Positions 17,874 to 26,069 of a stretch of DNA of 64,000 bases are shown piece after piece. The DNA lies in NCBI GenBank assembly GCA_025463515.1, contig JAODAQ010000040.1:1-64000 (forward strand), written 5' to 3'. The notes below the pieces were generated by a model that was not told where the DNA came from, ran no database searches, and was given only the letters and a program-made list of their open reading frames with translations. How positions within the stretch are numbered: position 1 is the first letter of the stretch; the number at the start of each line of letters is the position of its first letter. The position numbers and the translations under genes were made by a program. The DNA is from Rhodoglobus sp. Lineage in GTDB: Bacteria; Actinomycetota; Actinomycetes; Actinomycetales; Microbacteriaceae.

Positions 17874-18850
17874 GTGCCGTTACCCCGATCGATCTCCCCA
17901 TCGACACGAAGACCAAGAAGCAGCTCGCCCGCGGCGAGAAGGCCCTCGAGCGCTCGCTCGTGCGGAACACGAAGAACAAGCTCACGAGCAAGGGCGCTAC
18001 GACGGCCGCGATCATCATCGCGATCCTGTGGACCACGCCCACCCTCGGCCTGCTCATCACCTCGTTCCGCCCGCCGGAGCTGATCAACACGTCGGGCTGG
18101 TGGACGATCTTCACCAACCCCGGCTTCACGATCAGCAACTACCAGGCGGTGCTGGGCGGCGAGGCCACCACGGTGAGCCTCGGGCAGGCGTTCATCAACT
18201 CGATCGCCATCACCATCCCGGCATCGATCTTCCCGCTCGTGATCGCCTCGCTCGCGGCGTACGCGTTCGCCTGGATCCCGTTCAAGGGGCGCAACATCCT
18301 GTTCATCGGGGTGTTCGCACTGCAGGTGGTGCCGATCCAGATGGCGCTCGTGCCCCTGCTGAGCCTCTTCTCGCGCGGCCTCAAGATCGGCGGCGTGGAG
18401 GTCTTCGACGGCCTCGGCGCGGGCGGCAACTCGTACGGGCAGATCTGGATCGCCCACACGATCTTCGCCCTGCCGCTCGCGATCTTCCTGCTGCACAACT
18501 TCATCAGCGAGATCCCGCACGAGCTCATCGAGGCGGCGCGAGTGGACGGGGCCGGCCACGGCCAGACCTTCTTCCGCATCGTGCTCCCGCTCGCCATGCC
18601 CGCGATCGCGTCCTTCGCGATCTTCCAGTTCCTCTGGGTGTGGAACGACCTGCTGGTAGCCCTCGTCTTCGCGGACGGCGCGGTCGGGCCGATCACCAAG
18701 GTGCTCCGCGAGATCACGGGCAACCGCGGCCAGGACTGGTACCTGCTCACGGCCGGTGCCTTCGTGGCCATGATCGTGCCGCTCATCGTGTTCTTCGCGC
18801 TGCAGCGGTTCTTCGTGCGCGGCCTGCTGGCGGGGTCGACGAAGGGCTAG
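17870..18850 (+). CDS. CUT1 sugar ABC transporter permease (MalG/AglG-like)
   Basis: A 326-residue permease. A 45-residue charged cytoplasmic N-terminus precedes the first helix. SFRPPELINTSGWW is typical of AglG-type proteins. The EAA loop reads ELIEAARVDGAGHGQTFFRIVLP. Its ATG overlaps the upstream permease stop. It is the last gene of the operon, and the palindromic repeat copy 3 begins 13 bases after its stop. Confidence 0.9.
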   Translation: MSAVTPIDLPIDTKTKKQLARGEKALERSLVRNTKNKLTSKGATTAAIIIAILWTTPTLGLLITSFRPPELINTSGWWTIFTNPGFTISNYQAVLGGEATTVSLGQAFINSIAITIPASIFPLVIASLAAYAFAWIPFKGRNILFIGVFALQVVPIQMALVPLLSLFSRGLKIGGVEVFDGLGAGGNSYGQIWIAHTIFALPLAIFLLHNFISEIPHELIEAARVDGAGHGQTFFRIVLPLAMPAIASFAIFQFLWVWNDLLVALVFADGAVGPITKVLREITGNRGQDWYLLTAGAFVAMIVPLIVFFALQRFFVRGLLAGSTKG

Positions 18851-18862
18851 TCAGGACCCGGC

Positions 18863-18952
18863 GGGTTGAGTAGTGCGCTCTGGCGCGCGTATCGAAACCT
18901 CACGTTCGCGGATGTGAGGTTTCGATACGGCCGCGGGCGGCCTACTCAACCC
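18863..18952. repeat. Palindromic interspersed repeat, copy 3
   Basis: Begins GGGTTGAGTAG and ends CCTACTCAACCC. The central arms GTATCGAAACCTCAC and GTGAGGTTTCGATAC are perfectly complementary over 15 bases. It lies between the CUT1 operon and the ABC exporter gene. Confidence 0.92.
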
Positions 18953-18976
18953 GCTTCGCGGTCGTAGGGTGAAGCA

Positions 18977-20827
18977 ATGAGCGGGATGCACGGGGGAGGC
19001 GGCGGCGGCCGCAATCGCGTCAGCGGGGGCGACGCGGCGGCGCAGAAAGCAGCCAACGCCACGGCGCCGAAGATCCCCGACCTGCTGAAGCGCATCGCGC
19101 AGCTGTTCTCGCCGCACCGCAGGGCGCTCACCACGACGATCATCCTCGTGCTGATCAGCGCCGGCATCAGCGTGCTGCCCCCGCTCATCACTAAGGAGCT
19201 GTTCGACAGGGGCCTCTTCCCGGCGGGCGGCCCGGATATCCCGGTGCTGGCGGAGCTGGTCACGGCGATCGTGGTGCTCCTGGTCGTGTCGGCCGCGCTC
19301 GGCGTCTGGCAGACCTGGCTCACGGCCAATGTCGGCAACAAGGTCATGGGCGCCCTGCGCATCCGGCTGTTCGGCCACCTGCAGGCGATGGAGCTCGCCT
19401 TCTTCACGCGCACGAAGACCGGCGTCATCCAGTCGCGGCTGCAGAACGACGTGGGCGGCGTGGCCGGGGTCCTCAGCAACACGATCTCGAGCGTGATCGG
19501 CAACACCGTGACGGTGATCGCCGCGTTCGTGAGCATGCTCGTGCTGAGCTGGCAGCTCACGGTGGTGGCGGTCATCCTGCTGCCGGTCCTCGTCATCGCG
19601 CAGCGCAAGGTCGGGCAGGTGCGGGCGCGCATCGCGACCAAGACGCAGGAGTCGCTGAGCGACATGACCGCGATCACGCAGGAGGCGCTGAGCGTGAGCG
19701 GCATCCTGCTCGCGAAGAGCTTCAACCAGCAGCAGGCCGAGACCGCGCGCTACGAGGCGGAGAACCAGAACCAGATCTCGCTGCAGGTGCGGCAGCAGAT
19801 GAGCGGCCAGTGGTTCTTCGCGATGGTGAACATCTTCCTGTCGATCATCCCCGCGGTCATCTACATCGTCGCCGCGTACCTCATCACGGGCGGGGTGGAT
19901 GTGACGGCCGGCACGATCGTCGCCTTCACGACCGTGCAGGCGCGCCTCATGTTCCCGCTGCTCGGGCTCCTCCGGGTCGCCCTCGACCTGCAGACCTCGT
20001 CGGCCCTGTTCGCCCGCATCTTCGAGTACCTCGACCTCGTGCCCGCGATCACCGACCGGCCCGACGCGCACGCCGTGCGACCCGAGCAGCTCGGCCGTAT
20101 CGAGTTCGACGACGTCGTGTTCCGGTATCCGGATGCCCCGCTCGACAGCCCCGCGACGCTCAAGGGCGTCTCCTTCACGATCGAGCCGGGGCAGTTCGCC
20201 GCGTTCGTGGGGCCGTCCGGTGCGGGCAAGACCACGGTGAGCTACCTCATCCCGAGGCTGCACGACGTGACCGACGGCAGGGTGCTGTTCGCCGGGGACG
20301 ACGTGCGCGGGCTCGAGGCCGACTCCCTCGTGCGCAACATCGGGATCGTGAGCCAGGAGACCTACCTGTTCCACGCGACGATCGGCGACAACCTGCGCTA
20401 CGCGAAGCCGGAGGCGACCGCCGAGGATCTCGTGACCGCGGCGAAGGCGGCCAACATCCACGACACGATCGTGTCGTTCCCCGACGGCTACGACACCGTC
20501 GTGGGGGAGCGGGGCTACCGCCTCTCGGGCGGCGAGAAGCAGCGCATCGCGATCGCGCGCGTGCTGCTCAAAGACCCGGCGGTGCTCATCCTCGACGAGG
20601 CCACGAGCGCCCTCGACTCCATCTCGGAGCGGGTGGTGCAGGAGGCGCTCGACACCGCCTCGCGGGGCCGCACCACGATCGCGGTGGCGCACCGGCTCTC
20701 GACCGTGGTCGACGCGGACGTCATCTTCGTGGTCGTGGCGGGCAAGGTGGTCGAGCACGGGACCCACGCCGAGCTCCTCGCGGGCGACGGCATGTACTCC
20801 GCCCTCTACGCGCAGCAGGTGCAGTAG
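18977..20827 (+). CDS. ABC exporter, fused membrane and ATPase domains (MsbA/LmrA type)
   Basis: A 616-residue half-transporter. A Gly-rich cytoplasmic N-terminus precedes six helices (about residues 50-330). The ATPase domain has Walker A GPSGAGKTT, Q-loop SQETYLF, signature RLSGGEKQR, Walker B VLILDEATSALD and switch His in VAHRLST. Such proteins export lipids, peptides or drugs as homo- or heterodimers; there is no adjacent partner, so a homodimer is likely. The cyclase-like gene starts 26 bases downstream and may be co-transcribed. Confidence 0.93.
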   Translation: MSGMHGGGGGGRNRVSGGDAAAQKAANATAPKIPDLLKRIAQLFSPHRRALTTTIILVLISAGISVLPPLITKELFDRGLFPAGGPDIPVLAELVTAIVVLLVVSAALGVWQTWLTANVGNKVMGALRIRLFGHLQAMELAFFTRTKTGVIQSRLQNDVGGVAGVLSNTISSVIGNTVTVIAAFVSMLVLSWQLTVVAVILLPVLVIAQRKVGQVRARIATKTQESLSDMTAITQEALSVSGILLAKSFNQQQAETARYEAENQNQISLQVRQQMSGQWFFAMVNIFLSIIPAVIYIVAAYLITGGVDVTAGTIVAFTTVQARLMFPLLGLLRVALDLQTSSALFARIFEYLDLVPAITDRPDAHAVRPEQLGRIEFDDVVFRYPDAPLDSPATLKGVSFTIEPGQFAAFVGPSGAGKTTVSYLIPRLHDVTDGRVLFAGDDVRGLEADSLVRNIGIVSQETYLFHATIGDNLRYAKPEATAEDLVTAAKAANIHDTIVSFPDGYDTVVGERGYRLSGGEKQRIAIARVLLKDPAVLILDEATSALDSISERVVQEALDTASRGRTTIAVAHRLSTVVDADVIFVVVAGKVVEHGTHAELLAGDGMYSALYAQQVQ

Positions 20828-20853
20828 CCCACTCCTGTGGCTAAAGTGAACGA

Positions 20854-23031
20854 GTGTCATTCACCCCGCCCCCCGCGCAGGGCTCGATAGTGCTTCCCGG
20901 CGCCGGCACCAGGGCGGGGCTGAGCATCCGGTCGATCCTGCTCATCATGCTGCTGCTGGTGAGCGTCGCGTCGAGCGTGGTCGTGGGGCTGATCGGCTAC
21001 GTCAACGGCCGTGAGTCCTTGCAGGACGCCGCGTACAGCCGCCTCATCGAGGTGCGCGACTCGCGGGCGCGCGAGATGCAGGACCTGTTCGACACCATCC
21101 AGAGCACGCTGCTGCTGAGCGCGCGCGGCGACAGCGTTCGCGAGGCGGTGCAGGCGTTCTCCACCGGGTTCGCCGAGCTCGAGGAGGGCGGCCTGAGCGC
21201 CGACGACCGCGCAGCCCTCGAGCAGTACTACACCGACACTTTCGGCCCCGAGCTCGCGGAGGCGACCGGCCAGACCGTGGACGCCTCGACGCTCGTGCCC
21301 ACCGACCCCGCGCAGGCCTACCTCGAGCTGCACTACACCGTGCCGCCGGCCGACTTCGACGCGGCCCTCGCGGTCGACGACGCGGGCGACGGCAGCGCGT
21401 GGTCCGAGGCGCACGTTCGCTATCACGACTACTTCCGCCGGATGACACAGCTCTTCCAGTACGAGGACGTGCTGCTGCTCGACACCCAGGGCAACGTCGT
21501 GTACTCGGCGTACAAGGGCGTCGACCTCGGCAGCAACCTCGACACCGGACCGCTGCACCGCACGAACCTCGCGACGGCCTACGCCCAGGCGCTCACCGGC
21601 AACGTCGCGGACACGGTGGTGTTCACGGACTTTGCCGCCTATCCGCCGTCACTCGGCGTGCCCGCCGCGTGGGGAGTGACCCCGGTCGCGGTCAACGGCA
21701 CCATCGTGGGCGCGCTCGCCGTGGAGCTCCCGGTCGACGCGATCAACCAGGTCATGACCGGCGGCGGGGACTGGGAGGCGAGCGGCCTCGGCAAGACCGG
21801 CGAGACGTACATCGTCGGCGCTCAGGACAACCTCATGCGGTCGGCCTCCCGCGACCTGATCGAGCACCCGGACGACTACGAGCGCCTCGCGATCGAGGCT
21901 GGCACCCCGCCGGAGGCCGCGCGCCTGGCGGTCGAGACGCAGAACACGCTGCTCGTGCAGCCGGTGCGCACGGATGCCGTGAGCGATGCGTCCGAGGGGC
22001 AGACCGGCACGACCCTCGCGATCGGCTACCTCGGCAGCGAGACGATTGCTGCCTACGCCCCGCTCAACCTCGACGGGCTCGACTGGGTGATCGTCGCCGA
22101 GATCGACAGCGCCGAGGCCTTCGCGCCGGTGGACGTGTTCACGCGCAACCTCGTGCTGTCGTCCGCGATCATCGTGCTCGTCGTCTCGCTGCTCTCGCTC
22201 ATCATCGCCGGGATCATCGTCCGGCCGCTGCGCCGACTGCGCGACGCCGCCCGCCGGATCGCCGCCGGCGAGCAGGGGGTCCAGGTCGACGCGGGGACGA
22301 GCGACGAGCTCGCCGACGTGGGCGCGGCCTTCAACGACATGAGCCGCAGCCTGCAGGTCAAGGCCACTCTGCTCGAGGAGCAGCAGGCCGAGAACGAGCG
22401 GCTGCTGCTCTCGCTCATGCCCGAGCCGCTCGTGAAGAAGTACAAGGAGGGCGCGCAGACGATCGTGCTCGACCACCAGGAGGTGTCCGTGCTGTTCGCG
22501 GACATCGTCGGCTTCGAGGCGTTCAGCCACGCGATGCCCTCCGAGGAGGCCCTCGAGAAGCTCAACGAGATCATCCGCGCGTTCGACGACGCCGCCGACA
22601 AGCACGGGGTGGAGCGCGTGCGCACCACCCGCGCCGGCTACCTCGCGAGCTGCGGCCTGACTATCCCGCGCGTCGACAACGCCCGCCGCATGGTCGACTT
22701 CGCCATGGAGCTCGAGCGCATCGCGGAGCGCTACGGCGGCAAGCACGGCGCCCCACTGAGCATTCGCGCCGGCATCGACACCGGCCAGGTCACGAGCGGG
22801 CTCGTCGGGCAGACCCACATCGCGTACGACCTCTGGGGCGACGCCGTGAACCTCGCGTTCCAGCTTCAGGGCACCAACCGCGAGTCCGGCATCTTCCTCA
22901 CCCAGCAGGTCGTCGACCGGATGCCCGACACCGTCCATGTGCGCGACTGGGGCTTCGTCAACACCGCGTCCGGGCCGCAGAAGGTCTGGCGGGTGGATCC
23001 CGACGACGTGCACGCCGGGGTCGAGGCGTGA
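20854..23031 (+). CDS. Membrane sensor protein with degenerate class III nucleotide cyclase domain
   Basis: A 725-residue protein with a GTG start. Helix one (about residues 25-52), a large extracytoplasmic Cache-like sensor (about 55-430), helix two (about 433-458), a HAMP domain with a short coiled coil, then a cyclase domain (about 540-705). The first metal Asp is present (Asp550 in LFADIVGFEAF). The second, expected exactly 44 residues on as in GDAY, is Ala594 (RTTRAGYLA); the purine-site Lys position is Arg590; Asp659 and Asn666 are kept (YDLWGDAVN); the transition-state Arg position is Gln670 (NLAFQ). Normal catalysis is therefore doubtful. The stop overlaps the MscS gene (GTGA), so the two act together. 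Confidence 0.9.
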   Translation: MSFTPPPAQGSIVLPGAGTRAGLSIRSILLIMLLLVSVASSVVVGLIGYVNGRESLQDAAYSRLIEVRDSRAREMQDLFDTIQSTLLLSARGDSVREAVQAFSTGFAELEEGGLSADDRAALEQYYTDTFGPELAEATGQTVDASTLVPTDPAQAYLELHYTVPPADFDAALAVDDAGDGSAWSEAHVRYHDYFRRMTQLFQYEDVLLLDTQGNVVYSAYKGVDLGSNLDTGPLHRTNLATAYAQALTGNVADTVVFTDFAAYPPSLGVPAAWGVTPVAVNGTIVGALAVELPVDAINQVMTGGGDWEASGLGKTGETYIVGAQDNLMRSASRDLIEHPDDYERLAIEAGTPPEAARLAVETQNTLLVQPVRTDAVSDASEGQTGTTLAIGYLGSETIAAYAPLNLDGLDWVIVAEIDSAEAFAPVDVFTRNLVLSSAIIVLVVSLLSLIIAGIIVRPLRRLRDAARRIAAGEQGVQVDAGTSDELADVGAAFNDMSRSLQVKATLLEEQQAENERLLLSLMPEPLVKKYKEGAQTIVLDHQEVSVLFADIVGFEAFSHAMPSEEALEKLNEIIRAFDDAADKHGVERVRTTRAGYLASCGLTIPRVDNARRMVDFAMELERIAERYGGKHGAPLSIRAGIDTGQVTSGLVGQTHIAYDLWGDAVNLAFQLQGTNRESGIFLTQQVVDRMPDTVHVRDWGFVNTASGPQKVWRVDPDDVHAGVEA

Positions 23032-24461
23032 CCCAGTTCTGGCTCCAGCCCTGGTTCTGGCCGGCGGTCGGCGTCGTCATCGGGCTGCCCGTCGTGCTGC
23101 TCGTGCTGACCGAGGTGCAGAGCATGCTCGAGCGGCGGGGGAGCCGCGCGACGCGGATCATCCTGCTGCTGCGCAACTACGTCGCGCCGGTGGGGGCACT
23201 CCTGCTCCTGTTGAGCCAGGCGCAGTACGCGAACATCGAGCTCACCTGGACGCGCGTCGTGGCGACCGTGTTCGGGTTCCTCGTGATCCTGGTCCTGCTC
23301 AACACCCTCAACTTCGCGCTCTTCGTGACCGCGAAGGAGGGGACGTGGCGCAGCAAGATCCCGTCGATCTTCGTGGACATCGTCCGGATCATCCTCATCA
23401 TCGTCTGCCTCGCGGTGCTGTTCTCCGCGGTGTGGAACGCCGACGTCGGCGGACTGTTCGCGGCGCTCGGCGTCGGCTCGATCGTGATCGGGCTGTCGCT
23501 GCAGAACGCGGTCGGCTCGATCGTGACCGGGCTGCTGCTGCTGTTCGAACAGCCGTTCCAGCTGGGGGACTGGCTCGAGGTCAACGGGACGCGCGGCCGG
23601 ATCGTCGAGGTCAACTGGCGGGCCGTGCACATCAAGACCTCGCGCGGCGTGCTCGTGATGCCCACGGCGTCGCTCGCGGAGTCGGCCTTCCTCAACCTCA
23701 GCCGCAAGCCCACGCCGTTCGAGTTCGACATCGTCGTGAAGTTCTCCACGGATGACGCCCCTCAGGACGTGATCGACGTCTGCACCCGCGTCGCCGCCGA
23801 CCTGCCGGCTGCCGTTCCGGGTGAGGTCGCGACGATCACCCCGATGCCGAAGGCGAAGTACGAGGTCGAGGTCGCGATCAACAGCCCTGCGGACAACGCG
23901 ACGTCGATCGGCATCTTCCGCAAGCGCCTCTGGTACGCCGCCCGCCGGGCCGACCTGCACCTCGACGGCGACCTCACGGACAACTACAACACCGCCGCCA
24001 ACATCGAGGCGGCGGTCCGCCGGGTCGCTCCCGCCCTGTACCTCACCGCCGAGGACGTGCTCGTCGTCGCCACCCAGGCCCGCCTCGAGCGCTGGGGCGA
24101 GGGCGAAGTCGTGCAGCATCCGCTCACCGTTCCCGACGGCATGCGCTACATCGTCGAGGGCGCGGCCCAGCTCGCGACCCCGATCGAGACGGGCGCCGAG
24201 GTGCGCTTCGCCGCCCTCGACCGCGACGACGTGATCGGCCTGACCGCCCTCACGCGGCAGGGAGTGTCCGCGCGCATCACCGCGACGACCGACCTCGCGG
24301 TGCTGTTCGTCCCGGTCGCCGTGCTCGACGGCCTCGTGAAGTCGCGGCCGAAGCTCGCCCGCGACATCGGCCAGGAGATCGACAACCGCCGCACGCTCGC
24401 CTACGCGGCGCTGAGCGCCGCGGGCGTGGACGTACCGGCGGGATCGCGCATGATCGCGTAG
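23028..24461 (+). CDS. MscS-family channel with C-terminal cyclic-nucleotide-binding-like domain
   Basis: A 477-residue membrane protein. Four predicted helices (about residues 7-165) lead into the MscS pore and beta domain (GLFAALGVGSIVIGLSLQNA, then GLLLLFEQPFQLGDWLEV). The last 130 residues resemble a cNMP-binding beta-roll (LTVPDGMRYIVEGAAQL; DVIGLTAL; SARITATTD). The phosphate-binding Arg is present (Arg416), but the glutamate that normally contacts the ribose is Leu in IGLTAL. This layout matches the bacterial cyclic-nucleotide-gated branch of MscS. It is translationally coupled to the cyclase-like gene, which suggests a local ligand-gating pair. Confidence 0.88.
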   Translation: MTQFWLQPWFWPAVGVVIGLPVVLLVLTEVQSMLERRGSRATRIILLLRNYVAPVGALLLLLSQAQYANIELTWTRVVATVFGFLVILVLLNTLNFALFVTAKEGTWRSKIPSIFVDIVRIILIIVCLAVLFSAVWNADVGGLFAALGVGSIVIGLSLQNAVGSIVTGLLLLFEQPFQLGDWLEVNGTRGRIVEVNWRAVHIKTSRGVLVMPTASLAESAFLNLSRKPTPFEFDIVVKFSTDDAPQDVIDVCTRVAADLPAAVPGEVATITPMPKAKYEVEVAINSPADNATSIGIFRKRLWYAARRADLHLDGDLTDNYNTAANIEAAVRRVAPALYLTAEDVLVVATQARLERWGEGEVVQHPLTVPDGMRYIVEGAAQLATPIETGAEVRFAALDRDDVIGLTALTRQGVSARITATTDLAVLFVPVAVLDGLVKSRPKLARDIGQEIDNRRTLAYAALSAAGVDVPAGSRMIA

Positions 24462-24465
24462 CGCC

Positions 24466-24587
24466 GGTTGAGTAGCGCGCTCTGGCGCGCGTATCGAAAC
24501 CGGATGCCCGCGCGGGCAGGTTTCGATACGGCCGCGGGCGGCCTACTCAACCCGCCGATACGGCCGCGGGCGGCCTACTCAACCCGC
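24466..24587. repeat. Palindromic interspersed repeat, copy 4, with duplicated right half
   Basis: A complete copy at 24466-24553 (GGTTGAGTAG to ACTCAACCC) is followed by a second, exact copy of its right arm at 24556-24587 (from CGATACGG to CAACCCGC). It starts 4 bases after the MscS stop and ends at the stop codon of the convergent DUF305 gene, so it fills the whole gap. Confidence 0.93.
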
Positions 24588-25276
24588 TAGGACCGGGCCG
24601 CGAGCATCTCCTGCATCACCGTGATCTCGCTGGTCTGCGCGTTCACGATGCTCGTCGCGAGGTCGACCACCACCCGGTTGCGGCTGCGGTCGAGCACGGC
24701 CTGCGCCATCTCGACGCCGCCCTGGTGGTGGGCGATCATGAGCGTGAGGAAGATCCGCTCGGCCTCGACACCGGTCGCGGCCTTGAGGGAGGCGATCTGC
24801 TCCGCGGTCGCGAGCCCCGGCATGGTCGCGCCGGGGGCGATCGGCGACATGTCCATGTCGTGGCCGCTGCCGCCCTCGAGGGTCGGGCGGGTCATCCAGG
24901 TCATCGAGGGCTCGGACGGCGCCTGCGAGAGCCCCCAGTCCGCGAGCCAGCCGTACATCTGGCCCGACTGCTGCGCCTGCGAGGTCGCGATGTCGTAGGC
25001 GAGGGTGCGGACATCCGGATCGTCCGTGAGGTCGCGCACGATCAGCGCGAGCTCGACGGCCTGGTTGTGGTGCACCTGCATGTCGCGGGCGAAGCCGGCC
25101 TCGACGCTGTGGTCGAGGGGGCTGTCGTCCCCCGGCGCGCTCAGTCGGCCGATGACGAGGGATGCCGCGACCAGCAGCAGCGCCATGAGCACCGCCGCGA
25201 CCGCGAGCCGGGCACGCCGGCCGGGGTCGCTCGCTGCCTCTCGGGCCGCGTCGACCGCCGCCTGGTCGCGGTCCAC
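24587..25276 (-). CDS. DUF305 family protein, membrane-anchored
   Basis: A 229-residue protein with one N-terminal helix (about residues 25-45). The extracytoplasmic part carries the two DUF305 His-rich signatures, MQVHHNQAVELA and MIAHHQGGVEMA, each on a helix, separated by a Met/His/Asp-rich insert (GHDMDM). The fold is ferritin-like, and metal binding is often proposed for the family. It follows the DUF3105 gene by 4 bases on the same strand. The C-terminal stop abuts the palindromic repeat. Confidence 0.88.
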   Translation of the reverse strand: MDRDQAAVDAAREAASDPGRRARLAVAAVLMALLLVAASLVIGRLSAPGDDSPLDHSVEAGFARDMQVHHNQAVELALIVRDLTDDPDVRTLAYDIATSQAQQSGQMYGWLADWGLSQAPSEPSMTWMTRPTLEGGSGHDMDMSPIAPGATMPGLATAEQIASLKAATGVEAERIFLTLMIAHHQGGVEMAQAVLDRSRNRVVVDLATSIVNAQTSEITVMQEMLAARS

Positions 25277-25280
25277 CGAC

Positions 25281-25949
25281 TCAGGCGATCTTGCCTGGGG
25301 CGTCGAGGCCGCCGGTGCACGGGGCGCCGGGCTCGGGAGCGGTCGTGGCCTTCCAGAACTTCGTGATGAACTGCTGGATGCGGGGGTCGTCCACTCCGTC
25401 GAGCTGCACCTGGGCAGACCAGGCGGAGATCACGACGGGGGCCGGGAGGCCAGGGTACGGCGACACGACCGCGTAGGTGGAGGGCGCCTCGCTCTGCAGC
25501 TTCGACACCTCGTCAGCGCTCAGGGCCTCGGGGTCGTAGGTGATCCACACGGCGCCGTGCTCGAGGTCGTGCACGGCGTTCTCGTTCGGGACGGGCTCGC
25601 TGTAGATGCCGCAGTTGAGCCAGGTGGCGTTGTGGTTGCCGCCCGCGGGCGGGTCCATACCGTAGTCGGCCTTGTAGTCCACCGTGCCGTCGACGTGCGT
25701 GGCGGTGAGTTGGCCGAAGGTCTTGAGACCCTCGATCTCGATGGAGCTGGGGTCGGGCTTGGGCGTCGAGCCGACGATGACGAACGTCACGATGAGCGCG
25801 AGCACGAGGACACCGCCGGTGATACCGCCGATCAGGCCGATGCGCTGGTTGCGCTTCTGCTTCGCCATCTGCTTCTGCATCTGCGCGACCTTTTCCGCCC
25901 GGCGGATATCGCGCTGCTGCTTGACTGTCGGTTTCGAGGGGTCGGGCAC
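25281..25949 (-). CDS. DUF3105 family membrane-anchored protein
   Basis: A 222-residue protein read from the GTG at 25949, chosen because AGGAA lies about 6 bases upstream; a TTG at 25988 is the alternative. A basic, Gln-rich cytoplasmic N-terminus (RRAEKVAQMQKQMAKQKR) precedes a helix (about residues 37-62). The extracytoplasmic domain has the DUF3105 pattern: GMDPPAGGNHNATWLNCGIY, VHDLEHGAVWITYDP and SPYPGLPAPVVISAW. The conserved His/Cys residues might bind metal; the function is not established. It probably forms an operon with the DUF305 gene. Confidence 0.88.
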   Translation of the reverse strand: MPDPSKPTVKQQRDIRRAEKVAQMQKQMAKQKRNQRIGLIGGITGGVLVLALIVTFVIVGSTPKPDPSSIEIEGLKTFGQLTATHVDGTVDYKADYGMDPPAGGNHNATWLNCGIYSEPVPNENAVHDLEHGAVWITYDPEALSADEVSKLQSEAPSTYAVVSPYPGLPAPVVISAWSAQVQLDGVDDPRIQQFITKFWKATTAPEPGAPCTGGLDAPGKIA

Positions 25950-26069
25950 GGCAATTCCTGTCGGCTCAGAAGAAGGTTGTCGCCTCAATCATGGCGGCAA
26001 ATCCCTCGGAAAGCGGTGTGAACGCCCGCCGGGTCATACGAAACGGCCCACTGGTAGATTTGCGGGACC

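Noticed and set aside
18851-20860. Minus-strand frame of about 670 codons opposite the ABC exporter
   Set aside because: Shadow of the exporter gene: His/Arg/Glu-rich, no motifs, and no ribosome-binding site at its start.
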